Source of the DNA: an uncultured Bacteroidales bacterium
GTDB taxonomy: Bacteria; Bacteroidota; Bacteroidia; Bacteroidales; P3
NCBI GenBank assembly: GCA_900314925.1
Contig: OMXC01000014.1
Span: 1 to 64,000, forward strand
Reading direction: 5' to 3'
Length of the DNA: 64,000 nucleotides
The notes beneath the pieces are model-generated. The model made no database searches. It was not told the DNA's origin and worked only from the letters and a program-made list of their open reading frames with translations. The position numbers were made by a program, and so were the translations under genes. Of this stretch, positions 24,638 to 32,460 are shown piece by piece. Every line of letters begins with the position of its first letter. Within the stretch, counting starts at the first letter, position 1.

Positions 24638-27142
24638 ATGAATATTTCTTTCGATTGGCTTAAAGAGTATGTGGATATTGAGGATATGACTCCTCAGGAA
24701 CTGGACGACCTGCTGACTTTCTCCGGCTTGGAGGTGGACAGCATGGAGAAGGTGGAGACCATCAAGGGTGGTCTGGAGCATGTGGTGATAGCGCAGGTGC
24801 TGACCTGCGAGCCGCACCCCGACAGCGACCATCTGCACCTGACCACCGTCGACGTGGGCGGCGAGCGTCCGCTGAATATCGTCTGCGGCGCCCCCAACGT
24901 GGCCGCCGGCCAGAAGGTGGTCTGCGCCCAGATTGGCACCAAGATTTACACCTCGGACACTGAATATTATGAAATTAAGAAAGGAAAACTGCGCGGCGCC
25001 GTCAGCGAGGGTATGCTCTGCGCTGCCGACGAGCTGCAGCTCGGCACCGACCACGCCGGTATCATGGTGCTGCCCGACGACGCCCCCGTGGGAATGCCCG
25101 CCAAGGAGTATTTCCACGTGAAGGACGACTGCCTGCTGGAGGTGGCCATCACGGCCAACCGCATGGACGCCATCTCGCACATCGGCGTGGCCCGCGACGT
25201 GGTGGCTGTCCGCAATACCCGCGAGGGTAAGAATCTGGCCATCAAGTGGCCGGAAGTGGAAAGTGGAGAGTGGAAAGTGGAGAGTGACAAGGCCATCCGC
25301 GTCACCGTGGAGGAGCCGGAGCTCTGCCCGCGCTACACGGGCATCACGCTGCGCAATGTGAAGGTAGGGGAGAGCCCCGAGTGGCTGCAGAACCGTCTGC
25401 GCACCGTGGGCCTGCGTCCCATCAACAATATCGTCGACGTCACCAACTTCGTCATGATGGAGGTGGGTCAGCCGCTCCATGCCTTCGATGCCGACAAGAT
25501 CGGCGGCGGCCACGTCGTCGTGAAGCGCCTGCCGCAGGGCACCAAGTTCGTCACCCTCGACGGCGTGGAGCGCACGCTCGACGCCCGCGACCTGATGATC
25601 TGCGACGAGAACGAGGGTATTTGCATCGCCGGTGTCTTCGGCGGACAGAAGAGCGGCGTGAGCATGGAGACTACGAACGTCTTCCTGGAGAGCGCTTTCT
25701 TCAACCCCGTGAGCATCCGCAAGACCAGCCAGCGCCACACGCTGAAGACCGACGCCAGCTACCGCTACGAGCGCACCTGCGACCCCAACATCACCGAGTG
25801 GGCCCTGCGCCGCGCCGTGAAGCTCATCCGCGAGCTGGCCGGCGGCGACATCTGCGGCCAGATGGTGGACCTCTACCCCAACAAGATTGAGCGCCCGACG
25901 GTTGAGGTGAACTTCCGCCGCATGTTCGACCTCGTGGGGCAGGACATCCCGCTGGAGGCCGTCCGTACGGCTCTCACGTCGCTCGACATCGAGATTGTGC
26001 GCGAGGACGCTGAGGGCATGACCCTCAAGGTGCCCACCTGCAAGGCCGACGTCACCCGCGAGTGCGACATCGTGGAGGAAATCATGCGCATCTACGGCTA
26101 CAACAATATCCACATCGGCACCACGGTCAACAGCTGCCTGAGCTACGGCAAGAAGCCCGACCCGCGCAAGCTGAAGAACGCCGTGAGCGACTACCTCACC
26201 GACAACGGCTTCAGCGAGATTATGAACAACTCGCTCACCAAGAGCGAATATTACGACGAGTGCTATGGCGTCGGCTCTGCCGACAATCCCGACTTCCCGG
26301 CCGACCGCTGCATCCCCATCATCAACCCCCTCTCCAAGGAACTCAACGTCATGCGCCAGACGCTGCTCTACAGCGGCTTGGAGTGCATCGCGCGTAACAT
26401 TAATTATAAAATCCATGACCAGAAGCTCTACGAGTTCGGCCGCAGCTACGTGAAGACCGACGAGGCCGCCAACCAGGAGCTGCCCGTCACCAAGCGCTTC
26501 AACGAGACCGAGCACGTCAGCATCTTCCTCACCGGCAACATGACGCCCGAGAGCTGGAAGATGAAACCCGCCGAGGCCGACGTCTTCTACCTCAAGGCCT
26601 ACGTCATTGACATCCTGCATCGCATGCGCGTCAATATGGGCCGCGTGGAGATGGTTCCGACGCAGTACAAGTTCTTCGCCGAAGGCCTCGACATCGTGCT
26701 GAAGGACAGCAAAAAGCTGCTGGGCACCATCGGCCGCATCGGTCGCGAGACGCTGAAGCGGATGGACATCAAGCAGCCAGTCTACTATGCCGACCTCAAC
26801 TGGACGTTGCTTCTCAAGCAGTATCCCACCAAGGAGGTGCTCTACCAGGAGGTGGCCAAGTTCCCCGAAGTGCGCCGCGACCTGGCTCTCATCCTGAAGA
26901 AGGATGTCACCTTCGCCGCCATCGAGCAGGCCGCCATGCAGTGCGAGAAGAAACTGCTCAAGCGAGTCAGCCTCTTCGATGTCTACGAGGGCAAGGGCAT
27001 CGCCGACGGCTTCAAGTCCTACGCCGTCAGCTTCATCCTGCAGGACAAGGACAAGACCCTCAACGACAAACAGATCGAGGCTACCATGGCCAAGATACAG
27101 AAGACCCTCGAGACCCAGCTGGGCGCGAAGATCCGCGGATGA
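24638..27142 (+). CDS. pheT: Phenylalanyl-tRNA synthetase beta subunit
   Basis: The beta chain of the alpha2-beta2 PheRS. The 834-residue length fits. The N-terminal domain has the tRNA-binding OB fold (VVIAQVLTCEPHPDSDHLHLTTVDVG) near residues 45-70. B3/B4 and B5 domains follow (GLRPINNIVDVTNFVMMEVGQPLHAFD), then a C-terminal ferredoxin-like anticodon-binding domain ending in KTLNDKQIEATMAKIQKTLE. The alpha subunit gene is not adjacent. An insertion of about 12 residues near residue 207 (PEVESGEWKVESDK) is encoded by iterated GGAAAGTGGAGAGT units, unlike the flanking conserved sequence. Identity is secure. Confidence 0.95.
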   Translation: MNISFDWLKEYVDIEDMTPQELDDLLTFSGLEVDSMEKVETIKGGLEHVVIAQVLTCEPHPDSDHLHLTTVDVGGERPLNIVCGAPNVAAGQKVVCAQIGTKIYTSDTEYYEIKKGKLRGAVSEGMLCAADELQLGTDHAGIMVLPDDAPVGMPAKEYFHVKDDCLLEVAITANRMDAISHIGVARDVVAVRNTREGKNLAIKWPEVESGEWKVESDKAIRVTVEEPELCPRYTGITLRNVKVGESPEWLQNRLRTVGLRPINNIVDVTNFVMMEVGQPLHAFDADKIGGGHVVVKRLPQGTKFVTLDGVERTLDARDLMICDENEGICIAGVFGGQKSGVSMETTNVFLESAFFNPVSIRKTSQRHTLKTDASYRYERTCDPNITEWALRRAVKLIRELAGGDICGQMVDLYPNKIERPTVEVNFRRMFDLVGQDIPLEAVRTALTSLDIEIVREDAEGMTLKVPTCKADVTRECDIVEEIMRIYGYNNIHIGTTVNSCLSYGKKPDPRKLKNAVSDYLTDNGFSEIMNNSLTKSEYYDECYGVGSADNPDFPADRCIPIINPLSKELNVMRQTLLYSGLECIARNINYKIHDQKLYEFGRSYVKTDEAANQELPVTKRFNETEHVSIFLTGNMTPESWKMKPAEADVFYLKAYVIDILHRMRVNMGRVEMVPTQYKFFAEGLDIVLKDSKKLLGTIGRIGRETLKRMDIKQPVYYADLNWTLLLKQYPTKEVLYQEVAKFPEVRRDLALILKKDVTFAAIEQAAMQCEKKLLKRVSLFDVYEGKGIADGFKSYAVSFILQDKDKTLNDKQIEATMAKIQKTLETQLGAKIRG
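25252..25288. repeat. In-frame GGAAAGTGGAGAGT tract in pheT
   Basis: Iterated units GGAAGTGGAAAGTGGAGAG are repeated inside pheT without breaking the frame. It is the same repeat class as in the M20, MurD and glycosyltransferase genes. Confidence 0.75.
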
Positions 27143-27158
27143 ATAAGTAGCCTAATAA

Positions 27159-27200
27159 AAAAGGAAAGCGCAACCATACCAAGTATGGTTGCGCTTTTCT
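27159..27200 (+). terminator. Bidirectional terminator after pheT
   Basis: A long stem, GCGCAACCATAC / GTATGGTTGCGC, is flanked by A-rich and T-rich sequence on both sides. It ends pheT and could serve the opposite strand too. Confidence 0.85.
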
Positions 27201-27224
27201 TTTAGGTTTGATTACTTGTTCAAT

Positions 27225-27860
27225 TTTGAATAACTGATGGCGGTCCAGAGCCTTTTTGTGCCCAAATGAATACCCTCGTGGCCGAAAATAAGGTGTCCCC
27301 ATCCTGAATCCATACCGTTGCACCCCTCCTCCAGACTTCGCCAGTCGGCTTTATGTCGTTGAATATCTATCATATCCAACGTCCAAAGCGCCACTCATCC
27401 CCCAACCAGCGTTACAGCGTAACAGCGTAACAGTTCCCATTCCCCTATTTCCTCTACCCAAAATCAGGCCTTATATCTATATATCTATATATCTATATAG
27501 ATATATAGATATAAGAATTGATTTTTGACTTTTGGAATACCGTATTTCGAACTGTTACGCTGTTACGCTGTTACGCCTCAACCACATATCACAGCGTCAT
27601 CATTCCGTAACCGCCTGTCATACAGCTATTACCAAACACATCTACCCATCCGTACTCCATTTCTACTGACAAAACACCCTCTAAAAGGCTACTAAACGGC
27701 TACAAGACGGCTACTAAACGGCATCTGCTCCCCATCACCGGGGCGTGACTTGCGGAGCAACCCCTAAACCAAGACCCCTTAATCCTTAATCCTTAATCCT
27801 TAACCCTTAACCATTCCAGGACGCCCCTTGCGACACTCATTTTAGCCGTTTTCAAAATCG
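27225..27860. other. Long intergenic region with several inverted repeats
   Basis: No gene is convincing in these roughly 640 bases. The first 170 bases could encode a 60-codon minus-strand fragment (WRSLEEGCNGMDSG...) that I do not recognise. Next comes a large inverted repeat with iterated CGTTACAGCGTAACAG and CTGTTACGCTGTTACG arms, with an AT-rich hairpin of TATATCTA units between them. After it lie CGGCTACTAAACGG repeats and an iterated CCTTAATCCTTAAT tract. Confidence 0.7.
27409..27577. repeat. GTTACGCTG inverted repeat with AT-hairpin core
   Basis: CGTTACAGCGTAACAGCGTAACAGTT near 27410 faces AACTGTTACGCTGTTACGCTGTTACG near 27550. Between them lies TATCTATATATCTATATATC facing its complement. 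The arms are made of iterated nine- to ten-base units. Confidence 0.85.
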
Positions 27861-27877
27861 TTTGGAGCTAATGAGAC

Positions 27878-28369
27878 TTATTTTTTGCCCTTGGCTAAAG
27901 TCTCTTTTATCTCAAATAAATTGCGTGAGATATTTACCATCAGTTTTAGACTCGCCCAAGAGACAAGAGTCGGTAAGTATAAAACAATACTTGCACCCAT
28001 AAGAATTAGTCCAAGTGTGCGGTCTTCTTTTCCTCTCCAGCTATCAATGTTTGCCAACCAATTATATATGCCGACGATGAAGACGATGCAACATACTATT
28101 GTTCCAACCCAAAAGATGATTGATGCGATTGTCCCAAGTACTTTTTCGGCGTTGTCGTTCTGCACTTTGTTATTAATCGTATTATCTTTTGATCCGTCTT
28201 GATATACTCTATATACTTGTTCTGATGTTTTTGTGGATTGTGGCTTTTTTACACCTACAGTGGACTTGCCATTTGACCAATCAAGTTCTGCGTCGCAAAA
28301 AGGGCATTTGGTTTCTTGGTCGCTAATCTCGTATCCACATTCTGGGCAATATACAGTTCCCATATTCAT
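27878..28369 (-). CDS. Zinc-ribbon membrane protein
   Basis: A protein of about 163 residues. It opens with a zinc ribbon built on two CPxC pairs (YCPECGYEI and CPFCDAEL). A polar linker follows, and two hydrophobic segments near residues 80-105 and 120-145. Such zinc-ribbon membrane proteins are widespread and mostly uncharacterised. The start is the ATG at 28369 (MNMGTVYC), though one at 28393 is possible. It lies 63 nt after structured RNA 3, which may control its expression. Base composition is noticeably more AT-rich than in the neighbouring operons. Confidence 0.6.
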   Translation of the reverse strand: MNMGTVYCPECGYEISDQETKCPFCDAELDWSNGKSTVGVKKPQSTKTSEQVYRVYQDGSKDNTINNKVQNDNAEKVLGTIASIIFWVGTIVCCIVFIVGIYNWLANIDSWRGKEDRTLGLILMGASIVLYLPTLVSWASLKLMVNISRNLFEIKETLAKGKK

Positions 28370-28431
28370 AACCCTATTTTGTGTCGGGTGCAACTTCTTT
28401 GCCCTCCCGCGCCCCGTTGAGCATTAATAAT

Positions 28432-28617
28432 AAAAGAAGCGTGGCGCCGTATGCCGCTTCCTGTAAAGAGGTCCTGAGAATTACCTTGTGCTGAGAAGAT
28501 GCAATAAGCCCACGCTATAACAGCGAAAGCCATTACACTAATTCTGTAGCACTATGGAGTTTCTCAGGTTCCTTTACACAGAACGCGTATAACGCTTCAC
28601 GATTTCACTGTTGAAAT
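28432..28617 (-). ncRNA. Structured RNA element, copy 3 (leader/attenuator-like)
   Basis: On the minus strand the order matches copies 1 and 2: hairpin AAGCGTTATACGCGTT, then GTAAAG with CTTTAC, CCTGAGAA with TTCTCAGG, and GTGCT with AGCAC. They enclose an inner hairpin CGCT / AGCG, and the strand CAAGGT follows helix three. A terminator hairpin GAAGCG / CGCTTC with TTTT follows. The zinc-ribbon gene begins 63 nt downstream. It is the most divergent of the three, so its assignment rests more on architecture than on primary sequence. Confidence 0.62.
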
Positions 28618-28623
28618 CGAGTG

Positions 28624-28654
28624 CAAAGATACGACAATTCTGCGAGGTGGCAAA
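28624..28654 (-). promoter_or_regulatory. Promoter of structured RNA 3
   Basis: TTTG (28654-28651) and TATCTTTG (28631-28624) on the minus strand, with a 19-base spacer. Confidence 0.78.
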
Positions 28655-28671
28655 ATTTATTTTTAGGCTGC

Positions 28672-28709
28672 AAAAAAAAAGCCTCCGGCGGGGTGGCCCG
28701 TCGGAGGCT
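28672..28709 (-). terminator. Terminator of the toxin-antitoxin operon
   Basis: GCCTCCGACGGG / CCCGCCGGAGGC forms a stem followed by T9 on the minus strand, 20 bases after the toxin stop. Confidence 0.85.
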
Positions 28710-28728
28710 GGTAGGGAATCTGTTCTTC

Positions 28729-29007
28729 TTAGAATATGTCTGAATGGGTGCCAGTGTCGAGCATCAACAGGGTGAGTTGCATGTCGTTCTGCTCCCACAC
28801 CAGCAGCCAGTCGGGCTGTATATGGCATTCCCACGTGTTGTTGCCGGGGATGTTCTTCAGCTTATGCGGTTTGTATTGTCGAGGCAGGGTGCCGTTTTCG
28901 GCCAACATGTTTACAACATCAAGCAGACGCTGCATGGGATAGTTACGGCGTTTGCAGAGGTCAAAGGCGCGCTCGAACCTCTTGGTGGTCAGGACGGTGT
29001 ACTTCAT
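28729..29007 (-). CDS. YafQ/RelE-like toxin
   Basis: A 92-residue protein (MKYTVLTTKRFERAFDL...) of the RelE/YafQ type II toxin fold. These ribosome-dependent mRNA interferases stop translation. Landmarks are the N-terminal strand and basic helix (KRFERAFDLCKRRNYPMQRL), a central LPRQYKPHKL, and the C-terminal CHIQPDWLLVWEQND with LTLLMLDTGTHSDIF, the common end of this family. The start is the ATG at 29007, which overlaps the antitoxin stop by four bases. The two are co-transcribed and end at a strong terminator. Confidence 0.88.
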   Translation of the reverse strand: MKYTVLTTKRFERAFDLCKRRNYPMQRLLDVVNMLAENGTLPRQYKPHKLKNIPGNNTWECHIQPDWLLVWEQNDMQLTLLMLDTGTHSDIF

Positions 29008-29210
29008 TGTGCCATCAGTGTGTCGAACATCTGCTGCGGGCTGTCCCAAGTGGTCACACGTCCGGCAGCCTTGTCCTCCATAGCCAGTTCTATGCCGCTC
29101 TTGCGGGCCGGAGTCTCTACGACATGGAAGATGTCCAACGATCGAAGCATCTCCACGATGCTGCGGGCCGTTTTGTTACGTCCGTCGTATTGTATTGTCA
29201 GTGTTGCCAT
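29004..29210 (-). CDS. Antitoxin of the YafQ/RelE-like pair
   Basis: A 68-residue protein (MATLTIQYDGRNKTARSIVEML...) directly upstream of the toxin and coupled to it by an ATGA overlap. The short N-terminal strand-helix could be a dimerising DNA-binding part. The C-terminal region (MEDKAAGRVTTWDSPQQMFDTLM) is the likely toxin-binding tail. The ATG at 29210 is preferred over one 42 bases upstream. Antitoxins of this size often repress their own operon, but I see no clear operator. Confidence 0.8.
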   Translation of the reverse strand: MATLTIQYDGRNKTARSIVEMLRSLDIFHVVETPARKSGIELAMEDKAAGRVTTWDSPQQMFDTLMAQ

Positions 29211-29298
29211 GATTATGTTCTTTTTTGATTGTATAACGCGACAGAATTGCATTTATTGTGCCATTGATGCAATAATTAATAGACGCTTGCGTTAATAT

Positions 29299-29814
29299 AT
29301 GTGCATGAAAGGCTTGGAGCAATATGATGTGAAGCACCTGCTGGCGCTGGTGAAGTGCGTGGAGGGGCGGACGGATTTCTTCCGCGTGCTCGTGGAGGGG
29401 CCGCACCCCGAGCTGGCGGCCTTCAGCAACGCCATCCGCGGCGATGACGACGCCATGGTGTGGCTCTTCAAGCACAACTTCGCTTGGCTGGCCATCCTCA
29501 GCAACGCCTGCGACGGCGACGAGAAGGCCATGGCGTGGGTGCAGCGCAACCTCACCAAGGTGAACATGATGTACGCCCTCGCCGCGCGGCGCAACATACC
29601 GGCCGTCAAGTGGCTCCTCTCGCACCGCCTCGAGATATTCCTCATGCTGGCGCGCGAGACGGAGAAGTTCCTCGACTACCAGGACAAGGAGTACACCTGG
29701 CCTTACGTGATGCACTTCGGCGGACACGTGCGCGCCGCCGAGGAATTGACCGAATGGAAAAAACAGCAAGAACATGATAAAGAAAGACAACAGCAAGACG
29801 CCGCGGAGTGCTAA
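29299..29814 (+). CDS. Protein of unknown function upstream of a pseudouridine synthase
   Basis: A 171-residue, mostly helical protein (GLEQYDVKHLLALVKCVEGRTDFFRVL...) with repeated W and aromatic positions (MVWLFKHNFAWLAILSNACDGDEKAMAWVQ). No signal peptide, membrane segment or catalytic motif is clear. Its 3' end overlaps the next gene by 41 bases in another frame, so the pair is probably translated together. I do not recognise the family. The pattern of alternating helices could be a small repeat protein. Confidence 0.6.
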   Translation: MCMKGLEQYDVKHLLALVKCVEGRTDFFRVLVEGPHPELAAFSNAIRGDDDAMVWLFKHNFAWLAILSNACDGDEKAMAWVQRNLTKVNMMYALAARRNIPAVKWLLSHRLEIFLMLARETEKFLDYQDKEYTWPYVMHFGGHVRAAEELTEWKKQQEHDKERQQQDAAEC

Positions 29815-30760
29815 GGCTCCCGCCTCCGGCGCAATCCAGAAGTCCAGGAAGCCTGCGACCACAGAATCCCGCGAACCGGCAAGAAAGAAGACTCCCGCCT
29901 CCGGCGCAATCCGTAAAGCCGCAAAACCAGGCACCGCGGACTCGCGCAGGGCAGGGGAGTGGAGAAGCGGCTCCATGGATTCCCGCGCAGCGGGAAGGAA
30001 GAGAACTGCCGCTCCGCAAAAACCTAAGCAGGAGCACCCCGAGGGTGCCATGCGCCTGAACAAGTACATTGCCCATGCCGGCATCTGCTCGCGCCGTGAG
30101 GCCGACGAGCTGATCGCCGCCGGCAGCGTGAAGGTCAACGGCAAGGTGGTCACCGAGATGGGCTACCAAGTGATGCCCGGCGACGAGGTGCAGTATGGCG
30201 GCGAGAAGCTCCGCAGCGAGCGCCACCGCTACTTCCTGCTCAACAAGCCCAAGGGCTTCATCACCACCACCGACGACCCGCAGGAGCGCCGCACGGTGAT
30301 GATGCTCATGGACGGCTGCTGCGCCGAGCGCATCTACCCCGTCGGCCGCCTCGACCGCGCCACCACCGGCCTGCTGCTCTTCACCAACGACGGCGAGCTG
30401 GCCAAGAAGCTCACGCACCCCTCCACGCAGGTTTACAAAATCTACCAGGTGGAGCTCAACAAGCCCGTCACCAAGGAGGACATGAAGAAGCTCCTGGACG
30501 GCATCGAGCTGGAGGACGGCCCCATGCATGTCGACGACATACAGTATGCCGCCACCGGAGGCACCATCGACAAGCGCGTCGTGGGCGTCGAGCTGCACAG
30601 CGGCCGCAACCGCATCGTGCGCCGCCTCTTCGAAGCCCTCGGCTACGAGGTGCACAAGCTGGACCGTACCGTCTTCGCCGGCCTCACCAAGAAGGATCTC
30701 CCCCGCGGCCGCTGGCGCGAACTGACAGAGAAGGAAGTCGGCTTTCTCAAGATGATCTGA
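29774..30760 (+). CDS. RsuA/RluB-family rRNA pseudouridine synthase with basic N-terminal extension
   Basis: Converts specific uridines in rRNA to pseudouridine. The core begins near residue 93 with an S4 RNA-binding domain (MRLNKYIAHAGICSRREADELI). The catalytic block follows, with VGRLDRATTGLLLFTNDGELA holding the catalytic Asp, then GRNRIVRRLFEALGYEV. The N-terminal 90 residues are basic and low-complexity and contain two copies of an ASGAI(Q/R)K unit encoded by near-identical CCGCCTCCGGCGCAATCC DNA, so they look repeat-derived. The 3' end ends VGFLKMI. A second, imperfect copy of that tail follows the stop, and a degraded third copy lies at about 32.3 kb. Confidence 0.88.
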   Translation: MIKKDNSKTPRSAKAPASGAIQKSRKPATTESREPARKKTPASGAIRKAAKPGTADSRRAGEWRSGSMDSRAAGRKRTAAPQKPKQEHPEGAMRLNKYIAHAGICSRREADELIAAGSVKVNGKVVTEMGYQVMPGDEVQYGGEKLRSERHRYFLLNKPKGFITTTDDPQERRTVMMLMDGCCAERIYPVGRLDRATTGLLLFTNDGELAKKLTHPSTQVYKIYQVELNKPVTKEDMKKLLDGIELEDGPMHVDDIQYAATGGTIDKRVVGVELHSGRNRIVRRLFEALGYEVHKLDRTVFAGLTKKDLPRGRWRELTEKEVGFLKMI

Positions 30761-30800
30761 GAAAGCCAGCTGCCTGCCAGGTGGGCTTCCTGAAGATGAT

Positions 30801-31442
30801 ATGAGGATTAAGCGGATACTGCTGATTACATTGGTATCGTTGCTCCTGTTTGGGGTGACGGTTTCTATCGTCGCCAATGTTCTGGTGAACCGTTCCGCGG
30901 AAGGACTTTGTTACAGCAGTACCGACGATATGCCATACCGCCGAGTGGCCTTGCTGCTTGGCACCACGAGGCTTGGACGTACGGGCAAGCCTAATCCCTA
31001 TTTCAACAACCGTATCGCCGCCTGTGCCGAGCTGTACCGTGCCGGCAAGGTGGGCAAGGTGCTGGTGAGCGGCGACAACAGCCGCAAGGGATACAACGAG
31101 CCGGAAGACATGCGGCAGGCGCTGGTTGAGGCTGGCATCCCCGACAGCTGCATTGTGCTTGACTTCGCAGGCTTCCGCACGTATGACTCCATGGTGCGCG
31201 CCAAGCGGGTCTTCGGGCAGGACAGCCTCACCGTCATATCGCAGCAGTGGCACAACAAACGTGCACTCTACATCGCCAACCGTATTGGTGTCGACGCCGT
31301 GGCCTACAATGCCGCCGACATCGATATCCGTGCCACCAAACTGCGGCTGGCAGTCCGCGAATGGCTGGCACGCACCAAGATGGTCTTCGACTTGCTCTTT
31401 ATGCATGACCCACATTTCCTCGGAGAACAGATAACGATATGA
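30801..31442 (+). CDS. SanA/YdcF-like membrane-anchored DUF218 protein
   Basis: A 213-residue protein with one N-terminal membrane segment (ILLITLVSLLLFGVTVSIVANVLV) and an extracytoplasmic DUF218 domain. It resembles SanA, which affects vancomycin sensitivity and envelope integrity in enterics. Matching landmarks are ALLLGTTRLGRTGKPNPYFNNRIAACAELYRAGKVGKVLVSGD, PEDMRQALVEAGIP and TYDSMVRAKRVFG. The biochemical activity of the family is not settled. The next gene starts on its last four bases. Both lie between two copies of the pseudouridine-synthase 3' end. Confidence 0.85.
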   Translation: MRIKRILLITLVSLLLFGVTVSIVANVLVNRSAEGLCYSSTDDMPYRRVALLLGTTRLGRTGKPNPYFNNRIAACAELYRAGKVGKVLVSGDNSRKGYNEPEDMRQALVEAGIPDSCIVLDFAGFRTYDSMVRAKRVFGQDSLTVISQQWHNKRALYIANRIGVDAVAYNAADIDIRATKLRLAVREWLARTKMVFDLLFMHDPHFLGEQITI

Positions 31443-31525
31443 CTACACGCGAACGATTATCGTACAAAAAGCCTACTTTGCTCACAAGCGCAATGAAAAT
31501 GACAATACGAAGCAACACCATAAAT

Positions 31526-32284
31526 ATGAACAGGACAAAGTTATTCATCGCCATGGTCGTTTGTGCCGTGAATGCGAACGCCCAATTGGGCATCCCGGTC
31601 AACTCACAAAAGGACACATTCTTCATCCAGCGGGTTTTGTATAACGGCACGGAACTCAACGTGGCGGACTGGCCCTCGCCGTTCATTGTGGAAGATGCCG
31701 TTAATATCTATGTTGCACAGTTTACATACGAGAAAGGGCGCATGGTTTATTCTGCATTCGATGGCTATGGTGATTGCAATGGGCACACTCCGCATCTTGT
31801 CAGGTATGACTATCGGGCCCGGTGCAATGGTACCATGCATAATGTGAGTGTTGTAAAATCCGAGGATGGCAAGTATGACTGTAGCCGTAAGTACACCATC
31901 GGCGACTATGTGTTCGATGTGTATGGCAGCAGCGCAGAAATGAAGAAGTCGCCATCGGTAGAAATAGAAGAAGTATATCAGGTGGTGGAGATAGACCCGA
32001 TGTTTCCGGGGGGAATAGAGGCTATGTATGAGTTTTTGGCCCAAAATATTAGATATCCGCAGTCAGCACGCGAAAACAAGATATCAGGAAGGGTGTTTTT
32101 GACGTTTGTTGTCATGGATGACGGCTCGCTTGCCAATGTGAGGGTGATTCGCGGCATTGGTGGAGGTTGCGATGAAGAAGCTGTGCGTGTAGTGAAGTCC
32201 ATGCCCAGGTGGATCCCAGGAAAAAGCAGAGGAAAAGCCGTTAACGTGCAGTACAATTTACCTGTAAATTTCTCATTACGGTGA
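31526..32284 (+). CDS. TonB C-terminal-domain protein
   Basis: A protein of about 252 residues with a signal peptide (MNRTKLFIAMVVCAVNANAQ). It has an N-terminal region of unknown fold and a C-terminal TonB-like domain of about 90 residues (MFPGGIEAMYEFLAQNIRYPQSAREN..., GRVFLTFVVMDDGS, and VVKSMPRWIPG). Such proteins are called energy transducers, but this one is exported whole rather than anchored by an N-terminal helix, so it may be a periplasmic relative. An upstream in-frame ATG at 31439 overlaps the SanA stop but would put 29 hydrophilic residues before the signal peptide. The partner is unknown. Confidence 0.72.
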   Translation: MNRTKLFIAMVVCAVNANAQLGIPVNSQKDTFFIQRVLYNGTELNVADWPSPFIVEDAVNIYVAQFTYEKGRMVYSAFDGYGDCNGHTPHLVRYDYRARCNGTMHNVSVVKSEDGKYDCSRKYTIGDYVFDVYGSSAEMKKSPSVEIEEVYQVVEIDPMFPGGIEAMYEFLAQNIRYPQSARENKISGRVFLTFVVMDDGSLANVRVIRGIGGGCDEEAVRVVKSMPRWIPGKSRGKAVNVQYNLPVNFSLR

Positions 32285-32310
32285 GTCGTCCCATTGATTT
32301 TTGTGTACTT

Positions 32311-32441
32311 GCCTTCGCCGGCCTCACCAAGAAAGACTCCCCTGCGGCCGCTGGCGCGAACTGACTGAGAAGGAAGTCGGCTTTCTCAAGATGATCTGAG
32401 AAAGCCAGCTGCTTGCCTGGTGGGCTTCCTGAAGATGATAT
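32311..32441 (+). pseudogene. Degraded copy of the pseudouridine-synthase 3' end
   Basis: This segment closely matches 30671-30802, including the final codons, the stop and the GAGAAAGCCAGCTGC tail. A few small changes, such as AAAGACTCCCC for AAGGATCTCCCC, shift the frame. No start or intact domain remains. Confidence 0.85.
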
Positions 32442-32460
32442 AACCTACCACCAAATAATT

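Noticed and set aside
27212..27394. 60-codon minus-strand gene between pheT and the zinc-ribbon gene
   Set aside because: It ends just before a terminator, but I see no promoter or family resemblance and it lies in repeat-rich DNA. It is noted as a possible remnant only.
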